Notes: generated from the sequence alone by a model not told the origin. DNA of 64,000 bases from Paenibacillus prosopidis (GCF_003337375.1 NZ_QPJD01000001.1:310001-374000), one strand, 5' to 3'. Positions 15,082 to 23,981 are shown, counted from the first letter of the stretch. A program made the numbers and translations.

Positions 15082-16830
15082 ATGAGGAAATACCATTGGA
15101 TCAGGTGGCGTAAATTCCTTCTCAGACTCGCAGTCCTTATCATCATCGGCGTGCTGTTGTGGGCAGGAGGCCCGAAAGCCTGGCAGGTCGCGATCGGAAT
15201 TGTCAGCGTTTTGCTGCAGCTGCTTTTCGCCGTCGTATTCATAATCATTCAGTTCGTAGCCCTCTTCTGGTTCCTGGCCCGGGGACGCACATACTGGATT
15301 CTGCCTGGCGAGACCGGCGCTACCTGGGACGACTACCGGGGCAACCCCGAGATCGTTGAGAATGCCAAGCGGATCGTTATCCTGCTCAAGGGCGTAAAGG
15401 ATTTCAAGGAGATGGGTGGCGAAGCGATCCGGGGGCTGCTGCTCTGCGGTCCGCCCGGTACCGGCAAGTCCTACCTGGCCCAGGTAATTGCCAACGAGGC
15501 ACAGGTACCCTTTGCTTATGCCTCTGCCCCAAGCTTTCAAAACATGTTCTTCGGCGTCGGGAACCTGAAGGTGATGGGCCTCTACAAGAAGGCGCGGAAG
15601 CTGGCGGGTGTGTACGGCGCCTGCATCATCTTCATCGACGAGATCGACGCCATCGGCATGAGCAGGCAGTCGGGCGGGGGAGCCGGCGGAGGAATGTTCG
15701 GCATGGGCGGGGCGGGCCTGCTTAACGAGCTGCTCTTGCAGATGGACCCGCCGAATATCGACAACTCCTGGTTTGCCAAGCTGCTTCGCTCATTTGGGCT
15801 TAGGCGCAAGAAGGCAGAGCGGCCGCCGGTGCTGACAATCGCCGCGACCAACCTGCCCGACGTACTAGACACAGCGCTGCTTCGGCCCGGCCGCTTCGAC
15901 CGTAAGCTCTGGGTCGATACACCTGACTACGATGGACGGGTTGACGTCTTCCACTACTACCTTCAGAAGGTGAAGCGGGAATCCAATCTAACTGCAGAAA
16001 AGGTGGCGCTCGACACGGTCGGCTACAGCCCGGCGCAGATCAAACACATCGTTAACGAGTCGGTCGTAATTGCCCACCAACGGGGTGCCCAGCTTGCCAG
16101 TTATGAGGATTTCCGGGTTGCCATGGAAACCTATGAGTGGGGCCTCAAACAGCCGCTTCGTTCTATGAGAGAGGACGAGAAGCGAAACATCGCTTACCAC
16201 GAGGCTGGCCATGCGGTGGCCCAGTATTTGCTGAAGCCCCACGATCGGGTCTGGAAAGTGACGATCATCCGCCGGGGCGGCGCGCTAGGTCTCGCTGCCA
16301 CCAAGCCGACGCATGAGCGGTATAACCGCAGCGACAGTGAGATCTTGGCGGCGATTCAAGTCTGTCTGGCAGCTCGGGCAGTGGAAGAGGAGTTCCTCGG
16401 CAAGAAATTAAACGGGGTCACCTCCGACCTGCGGCAGGCTACTGAAATGGCCGGTGCCTACCTGGGTATGGTTGGGATGGGCGATGAGCTGTTCAGTTGG
16501 CTTGCCACAGGCAATCGGGCCGAGGCACTCAGGGCGCTTCGGCCAAAGATCAACGAGCTGCTGAAGGATCAGATGCTCCAAGTGAAGGAGCTGGTAAGGG
16601 ATCACGCTGACTTCGTCCATACCATTGCAGAGGAGCTGCTGAAGCGTGAAGATCTGACCGGCGAAGAGATTGAACAGATTTATATACGGCTCTATGGCCA
16701 AAGCCGGCCAGAACCGCCTGAGGTAAAATCCCGGGTGATTATCGATTCTCCTGCCCAGGAAGATCCGGAGCAGCTGCCGGAGGAGAGCGATAATACGGAA
16801 GAGTCCGACCCTAATCCGGAGGATTCCTAA
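15082..16830 (+). CDS. FtsH-like membrane AAA+ zinc metalloprotease
   Basis: A 582-residue protein with two N-terminal hydrophobic segments (about 11-30 and 36-66), an AAA+ ATPase (Walker A GPPGTGKS at 123-130; Walker B IIFIDEID; arginine-finger region LLRPGRFDRK) and an M41-type peptidase domain (zinc motif HEAGH at 373-377; likely third ligand D449 in TSDLRQAT). A flexible glycine-rich loop (GGGAGGGMFGMGG) and an acidic C-terminal tail are present. It lacks the extracytoplasmic domain of housekeeping FtsH between the membrane segments, so it is a paralogue with its own job. Codon use is richer in G/C third positions than in the genes after it. Start: ATG 15082 after AAGGAAGTGAGG. Confidence 0.85.
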   Translation: MRKYHWIRWRKFLLRLAVLIIIGVLLWAGGPKAWQVAIGIVSVLLQLLFAVVFIIIQFVALFWFLARGRTYWILPGETGATWDDYRGNPEIVENAKRIVILLKGVKDFKEMGGEAIRGLLLCGPPGTGKSYLAQVIANEAQVPFAYASAPSFQNMFFGVGNLKVMGLYKKARKLAGVYGACIIFIDEIDAIGMSRQSGGGAGGGMFGMGGAGLLNELLLQMDPPNIDNSWFAKLLRSFGLRRKKAERPPVLTIAATNLPDVLDTALLRPGRFDRKLWVDTPDYDGRVDVFHYYLQKVKRESNLTAEKVALDTVGYSPAQIKHIVNESVVIAHQRGAQLASYEDFRVAMETYEWGLKQPLRSMREDEKRNIAYHEAGHAVAQYLLKPHDRVWKVTIIRRGGALGLAATKPTHERYNRSDSEILAAIQVCLAARAVEEEFLGKKLNGVTSDLRQATEMAGAYLGMVGMGDELFSWLATGNRAEALRALRPKINELLKDQMLQVKELVRDHADFVHTIAEELLKREDLTGEEIEQIYIRLYGQSRPEPPEVKSRVIIDSPAQEDPEQLPEESDNTEESDPNPEDS

Positions 16831-16877
16831 AACTATAACGGGGGTTCAAAATAGAGCCACGGTTTCTTGATGACTAG

Positions 16878-16912
16878 ACCCGCGCGGCTTTTGAAGTCGT
16901 GCGGGTTTTATT
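16878..16912 (+). terminator. Terminator of the FtsH-like gene
   Basis: ACCCGCGCGGC (16878-16888) pairs with GTCGTGCGGGT (16896-16906) with two G-U pairs, followed by a T-run. Confidence 0.85.
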
Positions 16913-16974
16913 CTGTGCCCCAGTAAACTTGAAATGGTTAATTATATTCATACAAAATATGACAATTGTTATCT

Positions 16975-17002
16975 TTGACACCATCCACAAAATCATTATA
17001 TT
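16975..17002 (+). promoter_or_regulatory. Sigma-A-type promoter of the phospholipase-D-like gene
   Basis: TTGACA (16975-16980), 16-bp spacer, TATATT (16997-17002) in an AT-rich stretch about 70 nt before the ATG. Confidence 0.6.
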
Positions 17003-17069
17003 TTGTTAATTATCCCATTACAATCTTCTCTTATCCTAATTTAGTGATTACTATTTTAGGAGGGACGTC

Positions 17070-19307
17070 ATGAAAAAGATTTTTTTATTATTTTTAACGA
17101 TGATGCTTGCTATTTCCATCTTTCCTGGCTATGGCTCGGCAGCGCAGCCTACCCATGTTATTATTAGTGAGGTTTATTACGACACTAATCTTTCCTACGA
17201 GCCTGAAGAATATGTTGCCATCACAAACCCTACCGGAGCTTCAGTGGATATCTCTAATTGGGCGATTTCAAATGGAAGCTACGAAGTGAAATTTCCTGCC
17301 GGGACATCGATTGCGTCTGGCATCACCATGTACATTGCAAAGGATGCATCGAAATTTAAAGGTGAAATGGTGACGATTGTCCCTTCCTTTGAATACGGCA
17401 CAAATAGCGACGCAGCAATTCCTCAAATGGTAGTTTCTGGATCGACACCGACTTTCGCCAATACCGGAGATGAAGTTCTCCTCAAGAACGGTGCTGCGAT
17501 TGTCGATGCTGTCCTTTATGGAACATCAACCTATTCTTGTTCCTGTTGGTCCGGAACGGCAGCTTCTGATGTCAGTGAGGGCATCATTCTTGTACGCGAC
17601 CGCGTTGAGTCGTCAGGAGAATGGGAGGATTCCGATTCTGTAGCAGATTGGGATGGGCTGCGAGTGTACCAGGCCGGTCAATCTCGTTTTGATACGCCAA
17701 CGTTTACCTTCACCGGTGACGTAACAGCTTATACTTCGCCTGACAGCAGCTACAGCACCCTAACAAGCCTGTTAAATAGTGCAACGACCTCGATTGATTT
17801 GAATCTGTACGAATTTCATAATACATATCTGCTTGCCTCGCTGAAAAACGCGATTACCCGCGGGGTTGCAGTCCGGGTATTCCTCGAAGGCCAACCTGTC
17901 GGCGGACTTACCGACCAATCCAAATATGTATCCAAAGAGATCGTGGACGCCGGCGGTCAAGTTAGATACATCATAAGCGATACAGCGAATGAACGTTTCA
18001 AGCGGTATCGTTTTGACCATGCAAAGTATGGGATTATTGACGGACAAAAAGTATTTTTACAGTCGGAAAATTGGAAGGAAACCGGTGTGCCGACGACAAA
18101 TACGTTTGGGAACCGCGGCTGGGGGATTATCATAAACAACGCAGATTACGCTAACTATGTGAAAAATGTCTTCAATACGGATTGGAATATCGAATTCAAG
18201 GACAGCTTCCCTTATACACCAGGCACTGCATATGGTGAACCGAGTGCGGGCTTTGTCCCTGACACATCGAATCCTGGCGGCAGCTACGCGACTCCTTTCT
18301 CCAATCAGACGTTTACAGGCACAATGAAAGTCACGCCGGTGTTTGCTCCGGATTCCACGTTCCTCAAAGAAAAGGCCATTATCGGAATGATGCGAAATGC
18401 AACCAAATCGCTTTATGTGGAGCAGTTATATATCCATAAGCATTGGGGAAGCTCTGCCAGCGGAAGTCCGGCTACCGATCCCAATATTTATCTTGAAGAA
18501 GTGATCGACGCGGCACGTCGCGGAGTAGAGGTCCGCGTTATTTTAGACAGTGCATTTTTGGATGCTTCGGATACGCGGGACAATCAATATACGGTCCAAT
18601 ACATCAATGATACAGCTTCTGCTGAAGGGTTGAATATGAGTGCGAAATTGATCGACTTGCCAACCACTCATTTGGAAAAGGTCCACAATAAAGGGATGAT
18701 TGCCGACGGGAACAAAGTGTTGGTTTCCTCTATAAACTGGTCCGAAAACAGCCCGGTAAACAATCGGGAAGCAGGAGTAATTGTCGAGAATTCCCAGGTA
18801 GCGAATTATTATGAAAACGTGTTTTGGTGGGATTGGAATGCCGGTCAAGGTACCTCGAATCCGGCGGCAATCAAAATATCTGAAGTGTATTACGATACCG
18901 TTGGCAACGACGATGTAGAAGAATATGTGGAGCTGTACAATCCCACTTCTGCCACAGTAGATATTTCAGGCTGGACGATTAGCGACAACGCCGGTACCTT
19001 TACCTTTCCTTCCGGCAAGTCGATTCCAGGCTCGGGATACTTTACGGTCGCACGGAATGCTTCAGGTTTTAATGCGCTTTTCGGGAAGCAGCCGAGCCTC
19101 TCCGGTATGACACTGTCACTCTCTAACAGCGGGGATAAAATGACGCTGAAGGATGCTTCGGGCAGTGACAAAGATTTTGTAGCCTGGGAAAATTATGTTT
19201 CGGGCTGGAGCCTAACGGCTAACATTGGAAAAAGCATCTACCGTACAAATCCAAATACGGATACCGATACAAACGCAGATTGGATTTCCGGTAATCCAAC
19301 GCCGTAA
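17070..19307 (+). CDS. Secreted phospholipase-D-fold protein with two lamin-tail domains
   Basis: 745 residues with a signal peptide (MKKIFLLFLTMMLAIS to about residue 24). Order: lamin-tail-like beta-sandwich (about 27-140, IISEVYYDT...PEEYVAITNP), two PLD half-domains each with an HxKx4D motif (H317/K319/D324 and H539/K541/D546), then a second lamin-tail domain (about 599-745, ISEVYYDT...VEEYVELYNP). Two HKD motifs form one active site in this family, which includes phospholipases, nucleases and transferases. Lamin-tail domains accompany secreted nucleases and phosphoesterases. Which phosphodiester is cut cannot be told. The first lamin-tail domain is followed by a Cys pair (CSC). Start: AGGAGGG before ATG 17070. 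Confidence 0.85.
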   Translation: MKKIFLLFLTMMLAISIFPGYGSAAQPTHVIISEVYYDTNLSYEPEEYVAITNPTGASVDISNWAISNGSYEVKFPAGTSIASGITMYIAKDASKFKGEMVTIVPSFEYGTNSDAAIPQMVVSGSTPTFANTGDEVLLKNGAAIVDAVLYGTSTYSCSCWSGTAASDVSEGIILVRDRVESSGEWEDSDSVADWDGLRVYQAGQSRFDTPTFTFTGDVTAYTSPDSSYSTLTSLLNSATTSIDLNLYEFHNTYLLASLKNAITRGVAVRVFLEGQPVGGLTDQSKYVSKEIVDAGGQVRYIISDTANERFKRYRFDHAKYGIIDGQKVFLQSENWKETGVPTTNTFGNRGWGIIINNADYANYVKNVFNTDWNIEFKDSFPYTPGTAYGEPSAGFVPDTSNPGGSYATPFSNQTFTGTMKVTPVFAPDSTFLKEKAIIGMMRNATKSLYVEQLYIHKHWGSSASGSPATDPNIYLEEVIDAARRGVEVRVILDSAFLDASDTRDNQYTVQYINDTASAEGLNMSAKLIDLPTTHLEKVHNKGMIADGNKVLVSSINWSENSPVNNREAGVIVENSQVANYYENVFWWDWNAGQGTSNPAAIKISEVYYDTVGNDDVEEYVELYNPTSATVDISGWTISDNAGTFTFPSGKSIPGSGYFTVARNASGFNALFGKQPSLSGMTLSLSNSGDKMTLKDASGSDKDFVAWENYVSGWSLTANIGKSIYRTNPNTDTDTNADWISGNPTP

Positions 19308-19337
19308 TAATACTATTTTGATTAAGATTCCCTTGGT

Positions 19338-19375
19338 CCCCTTTTGTTCATATGAGCAGGAGGGGCTTTTTCTTT
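19338..19375 (+). terminator. Terminator after the phospholipase-D-like gene
   Basis: CCCCTTTTGTTCA pairs with TGAGCAGGAGGGG using several G-U pairs, then CTTTTTC. A long, near-perfect stem with a tight loop. Confidence 0.65.
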
Positions 19376-19505
19376 CTGATATCATCGGTTTAAGTGCAGT
19401 GTTATTGCTCCTGCTTGCGTAAATATCGCAGCTAATCCATTTTGAACCTTTCGTGAGAAAAGATCATATACTGGGGCGAATACCTAGGGAAAGGTGTAGA
19501 GGCGA

Positions 19506-19721
19506 ATGAATGGGAATCCGGCTATGATCACATTATTTGAGCCGTATGTATATCAAAAGTTGAAATCCGTAATAGGGCATGGAACAGTTCTGGAGACAGC
19601 AAGAGGAAGCGTACGCGGGGTTATAAGAAATGTATTGCCGGATTATGTTGAGATCGATTCCGATGGTATATCGATCTACGTACGCATTCAAGAAATCATT
19701 TGGTTCATGCCGTTTAATTAA
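19506..19721 (+). CDS. DUF2642-family small protein
   Basis: A 71-residue protein with a compact beta-rich pattern (VYQKLKSVIGHGTVLETARG, GVIRNVLPDYVEI, IYVRIQEIIWFMP). This is the signature of DUF2642 proteins common in Bacillaceae and sometimes linked to spores; the function is unknown. It starts at ATG 19506 (AGAGGCGA just ahead) or at ATG 19524. A single gene with its own terminator. Confidence 0.7.
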   Translation: MNGNPAMITLFEPYVYQKLKSVIGHGTVLETARGSVRGVIRNVLPDYVEIDSDGISIYVRIQEIIWFMPFN

Positions 19722-19729
19722 AACATAGT

Positions 19730-19769
19730 GATCCTGCTTGCGGTCAAAACTGCAGCAGGATCGTTTTTG
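19730..19769 (+). terminator. Terminator of the DUF2642 gene
   Basis: GATCCTGCT (19730-19738) pairs with AGCAGGATC (19754-19762), extended by GC pairs across a bulge, followed by GTTTTTG. The 240 nt from here to the next gene show nothing else clear. Confidence 0.8.
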
Positions 19770-20013
19770 TTTATTAAAATGGGATGGACGCGATTTTAAA
19801 GTTTCAAGACTATTCCTGGACATAAAAGTGAATTGGAACTCATGTCAAAGCGTTTGATTCACGAAAACATTCTAATACTAGGTAAGCAATGGTAAAATAT
19901 TGAGCGATTGAAATATATACGTGAAGGCCGGGGCAGCCATGTTAAGCTCAGCGTTTTATTCGTACTAGGAGTGTGGGATAATTAGAATATGTGTGATCTA
20001 GGAGGTATGTGAT

Positions 20014-20448
20014 TTGGTTGATGTATTTACGGAAATAACAATAGATTGCCCCCGCGATAGAGTTGCTACCTATGCAGCGAATCCGGATCATGCTCCAGAA
20101 TGGTATGTAAATATTAAGTCTGCAGAATGGCAAACGCCAAAACCGTTGAGAATCGGTTCTAAAGTCGCATTTAAAGCACAATTTCTGGGGAAACAGCTTT
20201 CGTATGTATATGAGATAGCACAATACGTTCCAGGGCAAATGCTTAAAATGAAAACGGCTGACGGACCTTTTCCAATGGAAACAACTTATACTTGGGAGAC
20301 CATTGACGGAAGCTCAACCCGAATGACTTTGCGCAACAAGGGCAATCCGGCCGGTTTTTCCATGTTGTTTGCTCCGTTTATGTCGTTGATGATGAAAAGA
20401 GCAAATAACAAGGACTTGAAAAGAATCAAGCATATACTTGAAAGTTGA
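20014..20448 (+). CDS. SRPBCC-family (polyketide cyclase-like) protein
   Basis: A 144-residue START/Bet v1-like protein. Pattern seen: VDVFTEITIDCPRDRVATYAANPDH at the start, hydrophobic strands, and a C-terminal helix (FMSLMMKRANNKDLKRIKHIL). These proteins bind small hydrophobic ligands; the partner here is unknown. The start is TTG 20014, supported by AGGAGGT 7 nt upstream; no ATG in frame fits. Confidence 0.8.
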   Translation: MVDVFTEITIDCPRDRVATYAANPDHAPEWYVNIKSAEWQTPKPLRIGSKVAFKAQFLGKQLSYVYEIAQYVPGQMLKMKTADGPFPMETTYTWETIDGSSTRMTLRNKGNPAGFSMLFAPFMSLMMKRANNKDLKRIKHILES

Positions 20449-20544
20449 GTAGCATAACGAAGGGTTTTATATAATCAAACATTACCTTTATCTGGTATAG
20501 AGACTGTTATATGATTGAGTTAAAAAAATGTAAGGGGAAACGTG

Positions 20545-21528
20545 ATGTACACTCAACCGGCTGCTTTACGTTCAGTATTAGATTCAAAATACTTGGAGTA
20601 TTGTTTAAGTGAATATTATGATTTAGGACAGTGGGGCGAATGTTTGTTTTGGCTGCGAGGATTAAATGATACATATAAAGTGCGAACTCCTAATGGATTT
20701 TACATACTTCGTGTCTATCGCCGTGAGATCAGTGAAAGTGATGTTTCGTTTGAGATATCTTTATTAACTCAACTAAAAGTTCTCCTAGACTCAGAGCACA
20801 CAAATGTGGCAGAGCCAATAGTTAAAAAAGACAACAGTTGGTATACAGTTCTAGATGCTCCGGAAGGAAAAAGGATTGCTGTAATTTTCCGCTATATTAA
20901 TGGCATAGAGAACGGGCTTCTTGACGAGGAATCATGCTTTGCCTTTGGTCAGTCTGCTGCTGAATTGCACTCAGCAATGGATAAAGTTATTCTAAATCAA
21001 CCCCGATACAATTTAGATACCCGTTTTCTCATTGATCAACCACTAGAACGTATCTTGAACTATATTGGCGAGAAGCATGAGGCAGCGCCATTTCTATTTC
21101 AATTTGCGAGTACATTGAAAGAGCGTATAATCGCTGCTGCTGAACAAGGGTTGGATTGGGGTATATGTCACGGAGACATGCATGGAAATAATAATGCATT
21201 AGAAAAGAATACTTATTTTACACATCTCGATTTTGAGTGGTCTGCAAAAGGCTGGCGAGCCTATGACCTAGCTCAAGTCCGAGCCAGGAAGCGACAGCAA
21301 GCAGATAAACAAGAACCGCTTTGGAATGCGCTTATGTCGGGATACCGATCTGTTAGAGCGTTTTCTGATCAAGATGAAATGGCGGTAGAGCTATTTATAA
21401 TAGCTCGAAGATTTTGGGTAATGAGTCTTGACGTTGCTTTTATCCATAGTGATAATGGTGCTCTTGATTATACCGTAGACTGGCTTGAAGGTTTTGTTAA
21501 TGAATTTCGTAAAACCAATATTGTGTAA
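20545..21528 (+). CDS. Aminoglycoside/choline-kinase-type phosphotransferase
   Basis: About 327 residues of the APH/ChoK fold. Brenner-type catalytic motif CHGDMHGNN, followed by the metal-binding Asp in THLDFEWSAKGWRAYDLA. The N-lobe contains YILRVYRREIS with the ATP-contact Lys/Arg region. Substrate unknown: relatives include aminoglycoside, homoserine and choline kinases. ATG 20545 follows AAGGGGA; a GTG at 20542 is in frame. No resistance context is present. Confidence 0.8.
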   Translation: MYTQPAALRSVLDSKYLEYCLSEYYDLGQWGECLFWLRGLNDTYKVRTPNGFYILRVYRREISESDVSFEISLLTQLKVLLDSEHTNVAEPIVKKDNSWYTVLDAPEGKRIAVIFRYINGIENGLLDEESCFAFGQSAAELHSAMDKVILNQPRYNLDTRFLIDQPLERILNYIGEKHEAAPFLFQFASTLKERIIAAAEQGLDWGICHGDMHGNNNALEKNTYFTHLDFEWSAKGWRAYDLAQVRARKRQQADKQEPLWNALMSGYRSVRAFSDQDEMAVELFIIARRFWVMSLDVAFIHSDNGALDYTVDWLEGFVNEFRKTNIV

Positions 21529-21577
21529 TTACAAATTGATCCGTATGGAGTGTATGTTATAAAGGAGAGCTTTAACT

Positions 21578-21985
21578 ATGAATATTGAATTTGCTGCGGA
21601 ATCAGATTACGAATACATAGTTGAAAGTGACCACCATATATTAGAAAGCTTAATTATGACGAAAATAAAGCAAAACGAAATATACATCATACGTAATCAT
21701 CAACACATGAATATCGGTTGGATGAGATACGGTTATTTCTGGGACAACACGCCTTTTATGAATATGATATGGGTCGATGAGCAGTACCGAGGAGACGGTG
21801 TAGGAAGACAAGTTGTCCTCTTTTGGGAAAATCATATGAAGCAAAGAGGCTGTAAAATGGTTATGACCTCAACTTTGGCGAATGAAGCAGCGCAGCATTT
21901 CTATAGGGGATTAGGCTATAAGGATGCTGGATGTTTATTGTTAGAGAATGAACCTTTAGAAATTATTCTTATCAAATCTATCTAA
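21578..21985 (+). CDS. GNAT-family N-acetyltransferase
   Basis: 135 residues with the GNAT core: MNMIWVDEQYRGDGVGRQVVLFWE contains the acetyl-CoA loop R-G-D-G-V-G-R, and the C-terminal FYRGLGYKDAG is the usual last strand region. Substrate unknown. Good start (AAAGGAGAG about 12 nt ahead of ATG). It lies 49 nt after the phosphotransferase and may be co-transcribed. Confidence 0.85.
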   Translation: MNIEFAAESDYEYIVESDHHILESLIMTKIKQNEIYIIRNHQHMNIGWMRYGYFWDNTPFMNMIWVDEQYRGDGVGRQVVLFWENHMKQRGCKMVMTSTLANEAAQHFYRGLGYKDAGCLLLENEPLEIILIKSI

Positions 21986-22121
21986 GTAAATATATCTAAG
22001 GCCTTTTTGCTACCTTCCGGGTCATTTTTCACATTTTTAGTTTCGACATCGATCAGGTTACTTCGACAAGAATAATATGCTAAATTCCATAAGAAAGGAA
22101 AATGAAGGAGGTTGGACTAAT

Positions 22122-22507
22122 TTGAAAGTTCTGAAAGGGAAAAAGATACGTTTGTTTTTCTCGCCTTAACACTTTCGATCATTCCGTTCTCGTCTGCATC
22201 TGCTGGTGCTGGAGAATGGGATTATATTGGCGAAGAAACGGTTTACAAAACAGGTAGCAGTTGGGACTCTGGCGGAGGCAGCTGGAAAGTAACAAGTGAT
22301 CCGTACAATACAGTCTGCGTAAAATATGAGCTTTGGGAATATGATCCTTATGATCCGGATGACTATATTGGAAGTCGTTCTGTCTGCCCTGGTGGCAATG
22401 ATGTTTTCGATGTTAGCGGATTTACTGACGGTGGCGGTCAAGCCGAACTTTACGTGAAAAAAACTAATTATACAGGTACTCCTACAAGAATGATTTATCA
22501 CGACTGA
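22122..22507 (+). pseudogene. Frameshifted small secreted protein
   Basis: A TTG start at 22122 with AAGGAGG upstream reads only MKVLKGKKIRLFFSP before a stop. From 22142 the frame one base earlier is open to TGA 22505-22507 and continues the same protein: FLALTLSIIPFSSASAG is a clear signal-peptide core, followed by a beta-rich, Gly/Tyr/Asp-rich mature part (GEWDYIGEETVYKTG, two Cys). A one-base deletion in the AAAAA run near 22140 would explain it. Either the gene is inactive or the base run is miscounted in the assembly. I do not recognise the mature domain. Confidence 0.6.
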
Positions 22508-22515
22508 TCAAAGGC

Positions 22516-22545
22516 AAGCCGGCGCTAAGCTGGTTTGTTTTTTTA
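22516..22545 (+). terminator. Terminator of the frameshifted gene
   Basis: AAGCCGGC (22516-22523) pairs with GCTGGTTT with G-U pairs; followed by GTTTTTTT. Confidence 0.7.
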
Positions 22546-22567
22546 TAGCTTATAAACGAACATATGT

Positions 22568-22596
22568 TTGCATTACAGATTTTGTTGTAGTATATT
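22568..22596 (+). promoter_or_regulatory. Sigma-A-type promoter upstream of the VOC genes
   Basis: TTGCAT (22568-22573), 17-bp spacer, TATATT (22591-22596). The transcript would first cross an 8-codon ORF (ATG 22656, TAG 22680-22682) with a strong AAGGAGGG site, then reach the VOC genes about 200 nt downstream. The short ORF may be a leader or a gene remnant. Confidence 0.5.
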
Positions 22597-22807
22597 AGGT
22601 AGGCAACGCATCAAATGAATCGACCAGCGGGACATGATCATTCGAAGGAGGGATTATGAACAAATCTTATAAGCTTTCATAGACATTCCCTGCATAATTT
22701 GGTAAATTATTTATGGCAGATTTTATTACCACATTTGGCTTGAATTCACTTGTTTAAAGGTAATCATTGCTCAATGATTAACAAATTAAAACGAAGGAGT
22801 GGAGAAA

Positions 22808-23236
22808 ATGGCTGTTGATGTTTATATTAATTTTAACGGAAACTGTCGTGAAGCAGTAGAATTTTACGCAGAGGTGTTTGGAACAGAAAAACCGCAAATT
22901 ATGACCTTTGGAGAAACGCCGCCCGATCCAAACTTTACTCTTCCCGAGGAAGCTAAAAATTTAGTCATGCACACACGGCTTAACATTAGTGGAAGCAATG
23001 TTATGTTTTCTGATACTTTTCCTGGTATGCCTTTTGTTGCAGGAAACAACGTAAGCCTTGTAGTGAACAGTAAGGACATGGATGAGATTAAATCTTTATT
23101 CCATAAACTGAAAGAAGGCGGCAAGGTAGGCATGGAGCTTCAAGAAACTTTCTGGAGCAAATTATACGGCAGTGTAACGGACAAGTTCGGAATTGAATGG
23201 CAATTCAACCATAACAGCGAAGAAATGGCTATGTAA
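22808..23236 (+). CDS. VOC-superfamily (PhnB/glyoxalase-like) protein 1
   Basis: 142 residues. Typical PhnB-like layout: YINFNGNCREAVEFYAEVFG at the start, MTFGETPPDPNF, then a second beta-alpha-beta-beta unit ending LYGSVTDKFGIEWQFN. These dimeric proteins bind metals or small ligands, and many have no known reaction. ATG 22808 is preferred with AAGGAG nine bases ahead; the open frame includes an earlier GTG at 22799. It is paired with a second paralogue 61 nt downstream. Confidence 0.85.
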   Translation: MAVDVYINFNGNCREAVEFYAEVFGTEKPQIMTFGETPPDPNFTLPEEAKNLVMHTRLNISGSNVMFSDTFPGMPFVAGNNVSLVVNSKDMDEIKSLFHKLKEGGKVGMELQETFWSKLYGSVTDKFGIEWQFNHNSEEMAM

Positions 23237-23297
23237 TTTCATAGGTTAAAACAAAAAGGGATATGGAGCTTAATCCAAACTCAAGGAGGAATAACCT

Positions 23298-23720
23298 ATG
23301 ACCGTCAGACTTACCCCTTATATAAATTTGGAGGGAAACGCTAGGGAAGCTATTCAGTTTTATGAACAAGCACTCGGTGCCGAAGTCCTCTCAATCATGA
23401 CTTACGGAGATATGCCAGAAATGTCTAATACGTTCACCGATGATCTAAAGAAACTTGTAGCACATGCAAAGTTACAAGTTGGTGGAACGGAACTCATGTT
23501 TTCGGATGCTCCATTTGGTTCACCTATTGAAAAGGGCAAACAGGTAACAATTTGCATTTCAACGAACGACGTGGAAGAATCAAAACGAATTTTTGAGGCC
23601 TTGCGGCAAGACGGTCAAGTCAATATGCCATTGGAAGAAACCCCTTTTAGCCCTGCATTTGGTGATGTAACGGACAAATTCGGCGTGACCTTTCAAGTTT
23701 ATACTGAAATTCAAAACTAA
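23298..23720 (+). CDS. VOC-superfamily (PhnB/glyoxalase-like) protein 2
   Basis: 140 residues, same fold as its upstream neighbour (YINLEGNAREAIQFYEQALG, MTYGDMPE, FGDVTDKFGVTFQVY). The two are diverged tandem duplicates and probably share a transcript. Start: AAGGAGGAATAACCT before ATG. No catalytic residues beyond the fold can be assigned. Confidence 0.88.
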   Translation: MTVRLTPYINLEGNAREAIQFYEQALGAEVLSIMTYGDMPEMSNTFTDDLKKLVAHAKLQVGGTELMFSDAPFGSPIEKGKQVTICISTNDVEESKRIFEALRQDGQVNMPLEETPFSPAFGDVTDKFGVTFQVYTEIQN

Positions 23721-23731
23721 ATTACGGATAA

Positions 23732-23767
23732 AGAGTTGCCCAAAATGATGGAGCGACTCTTTTTTTA
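23732..23767 (+). terminator. First terminator after the VOC genes
   Basis: AGAGTTGC (23732-23739) pairs with GCGACTCT (23753-23760), one G-U pair, followed by a run of seven Ts. Confidence 0.8.
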
Positions 23768-23778
23768 CTTTCGAGGTA

Positions 23779-23807
23779 AAACCGCCATTCTATAGGGCGG
23801 TTTTTCT
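23779..23807 (+). terminator. Second terminator after the VOC genes
   Basis: AAACCGCC pairs with GGGCGGTTT, then TTTCTT. Two terminators in a row tightly insulate the large gene downstream. Between 23808 and 23950 only a 24-codon ORF of doubtful meaning (23863-23937) is seen. Confidence 0.75.
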
Positions 23808-23953
23808 TATGTTCAGACAACAACAATCAAGAACTCGAACTTTTAGATTTGGAGTCGAATTTATGCGCAGATTAACCAAGTTTGGAGTAATGTGGGATAT
23901 TTCGGAGGATGTTGTAATGGGTTTTAAAGAAAATTGATAAAAAACGAATAATT

Positions 23954-23981
23954 TTACAATAGATAGAGCGCTTTCATAATG
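23954..23981 (+). promoter_or_regulatory. Promoter with overlapping cre-type palindrome
   Basis: TTTACA (about 23954-23959), 16-bp spacer, CATAAT. The spacer holds AGAGCGCTTTCA, whose complement TGAAAGCGCTCT fits the CcpA operator (cre) pattern. CcpA binding here would block polymerase when preferred sugars are present. Confidence 0.5.

Noticed and set aside
20545..21528. Antibiotic resistance gene
   Set aside because: The kinase motifs are shared by many small-molecule kinases, and nothing in the neighbourhood points to drug modification.
22136..22150. Programmed -1 frameshift site in the secreted protein
   Set aside because: The zero-frame codons at GGGAAAAAG do not form a proper X-XXY-YYZ slippery heptamer and no downstream stimulator was seen; mutation or base-run error is simpler.
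23863..23937. 24-codon ORF with a GGAG site before the alginate-lyase-type gene
   Set aside because: No hydrophobic core or known small-peptide pattern and no RNA structure like that around the toxin gene; could be chance.
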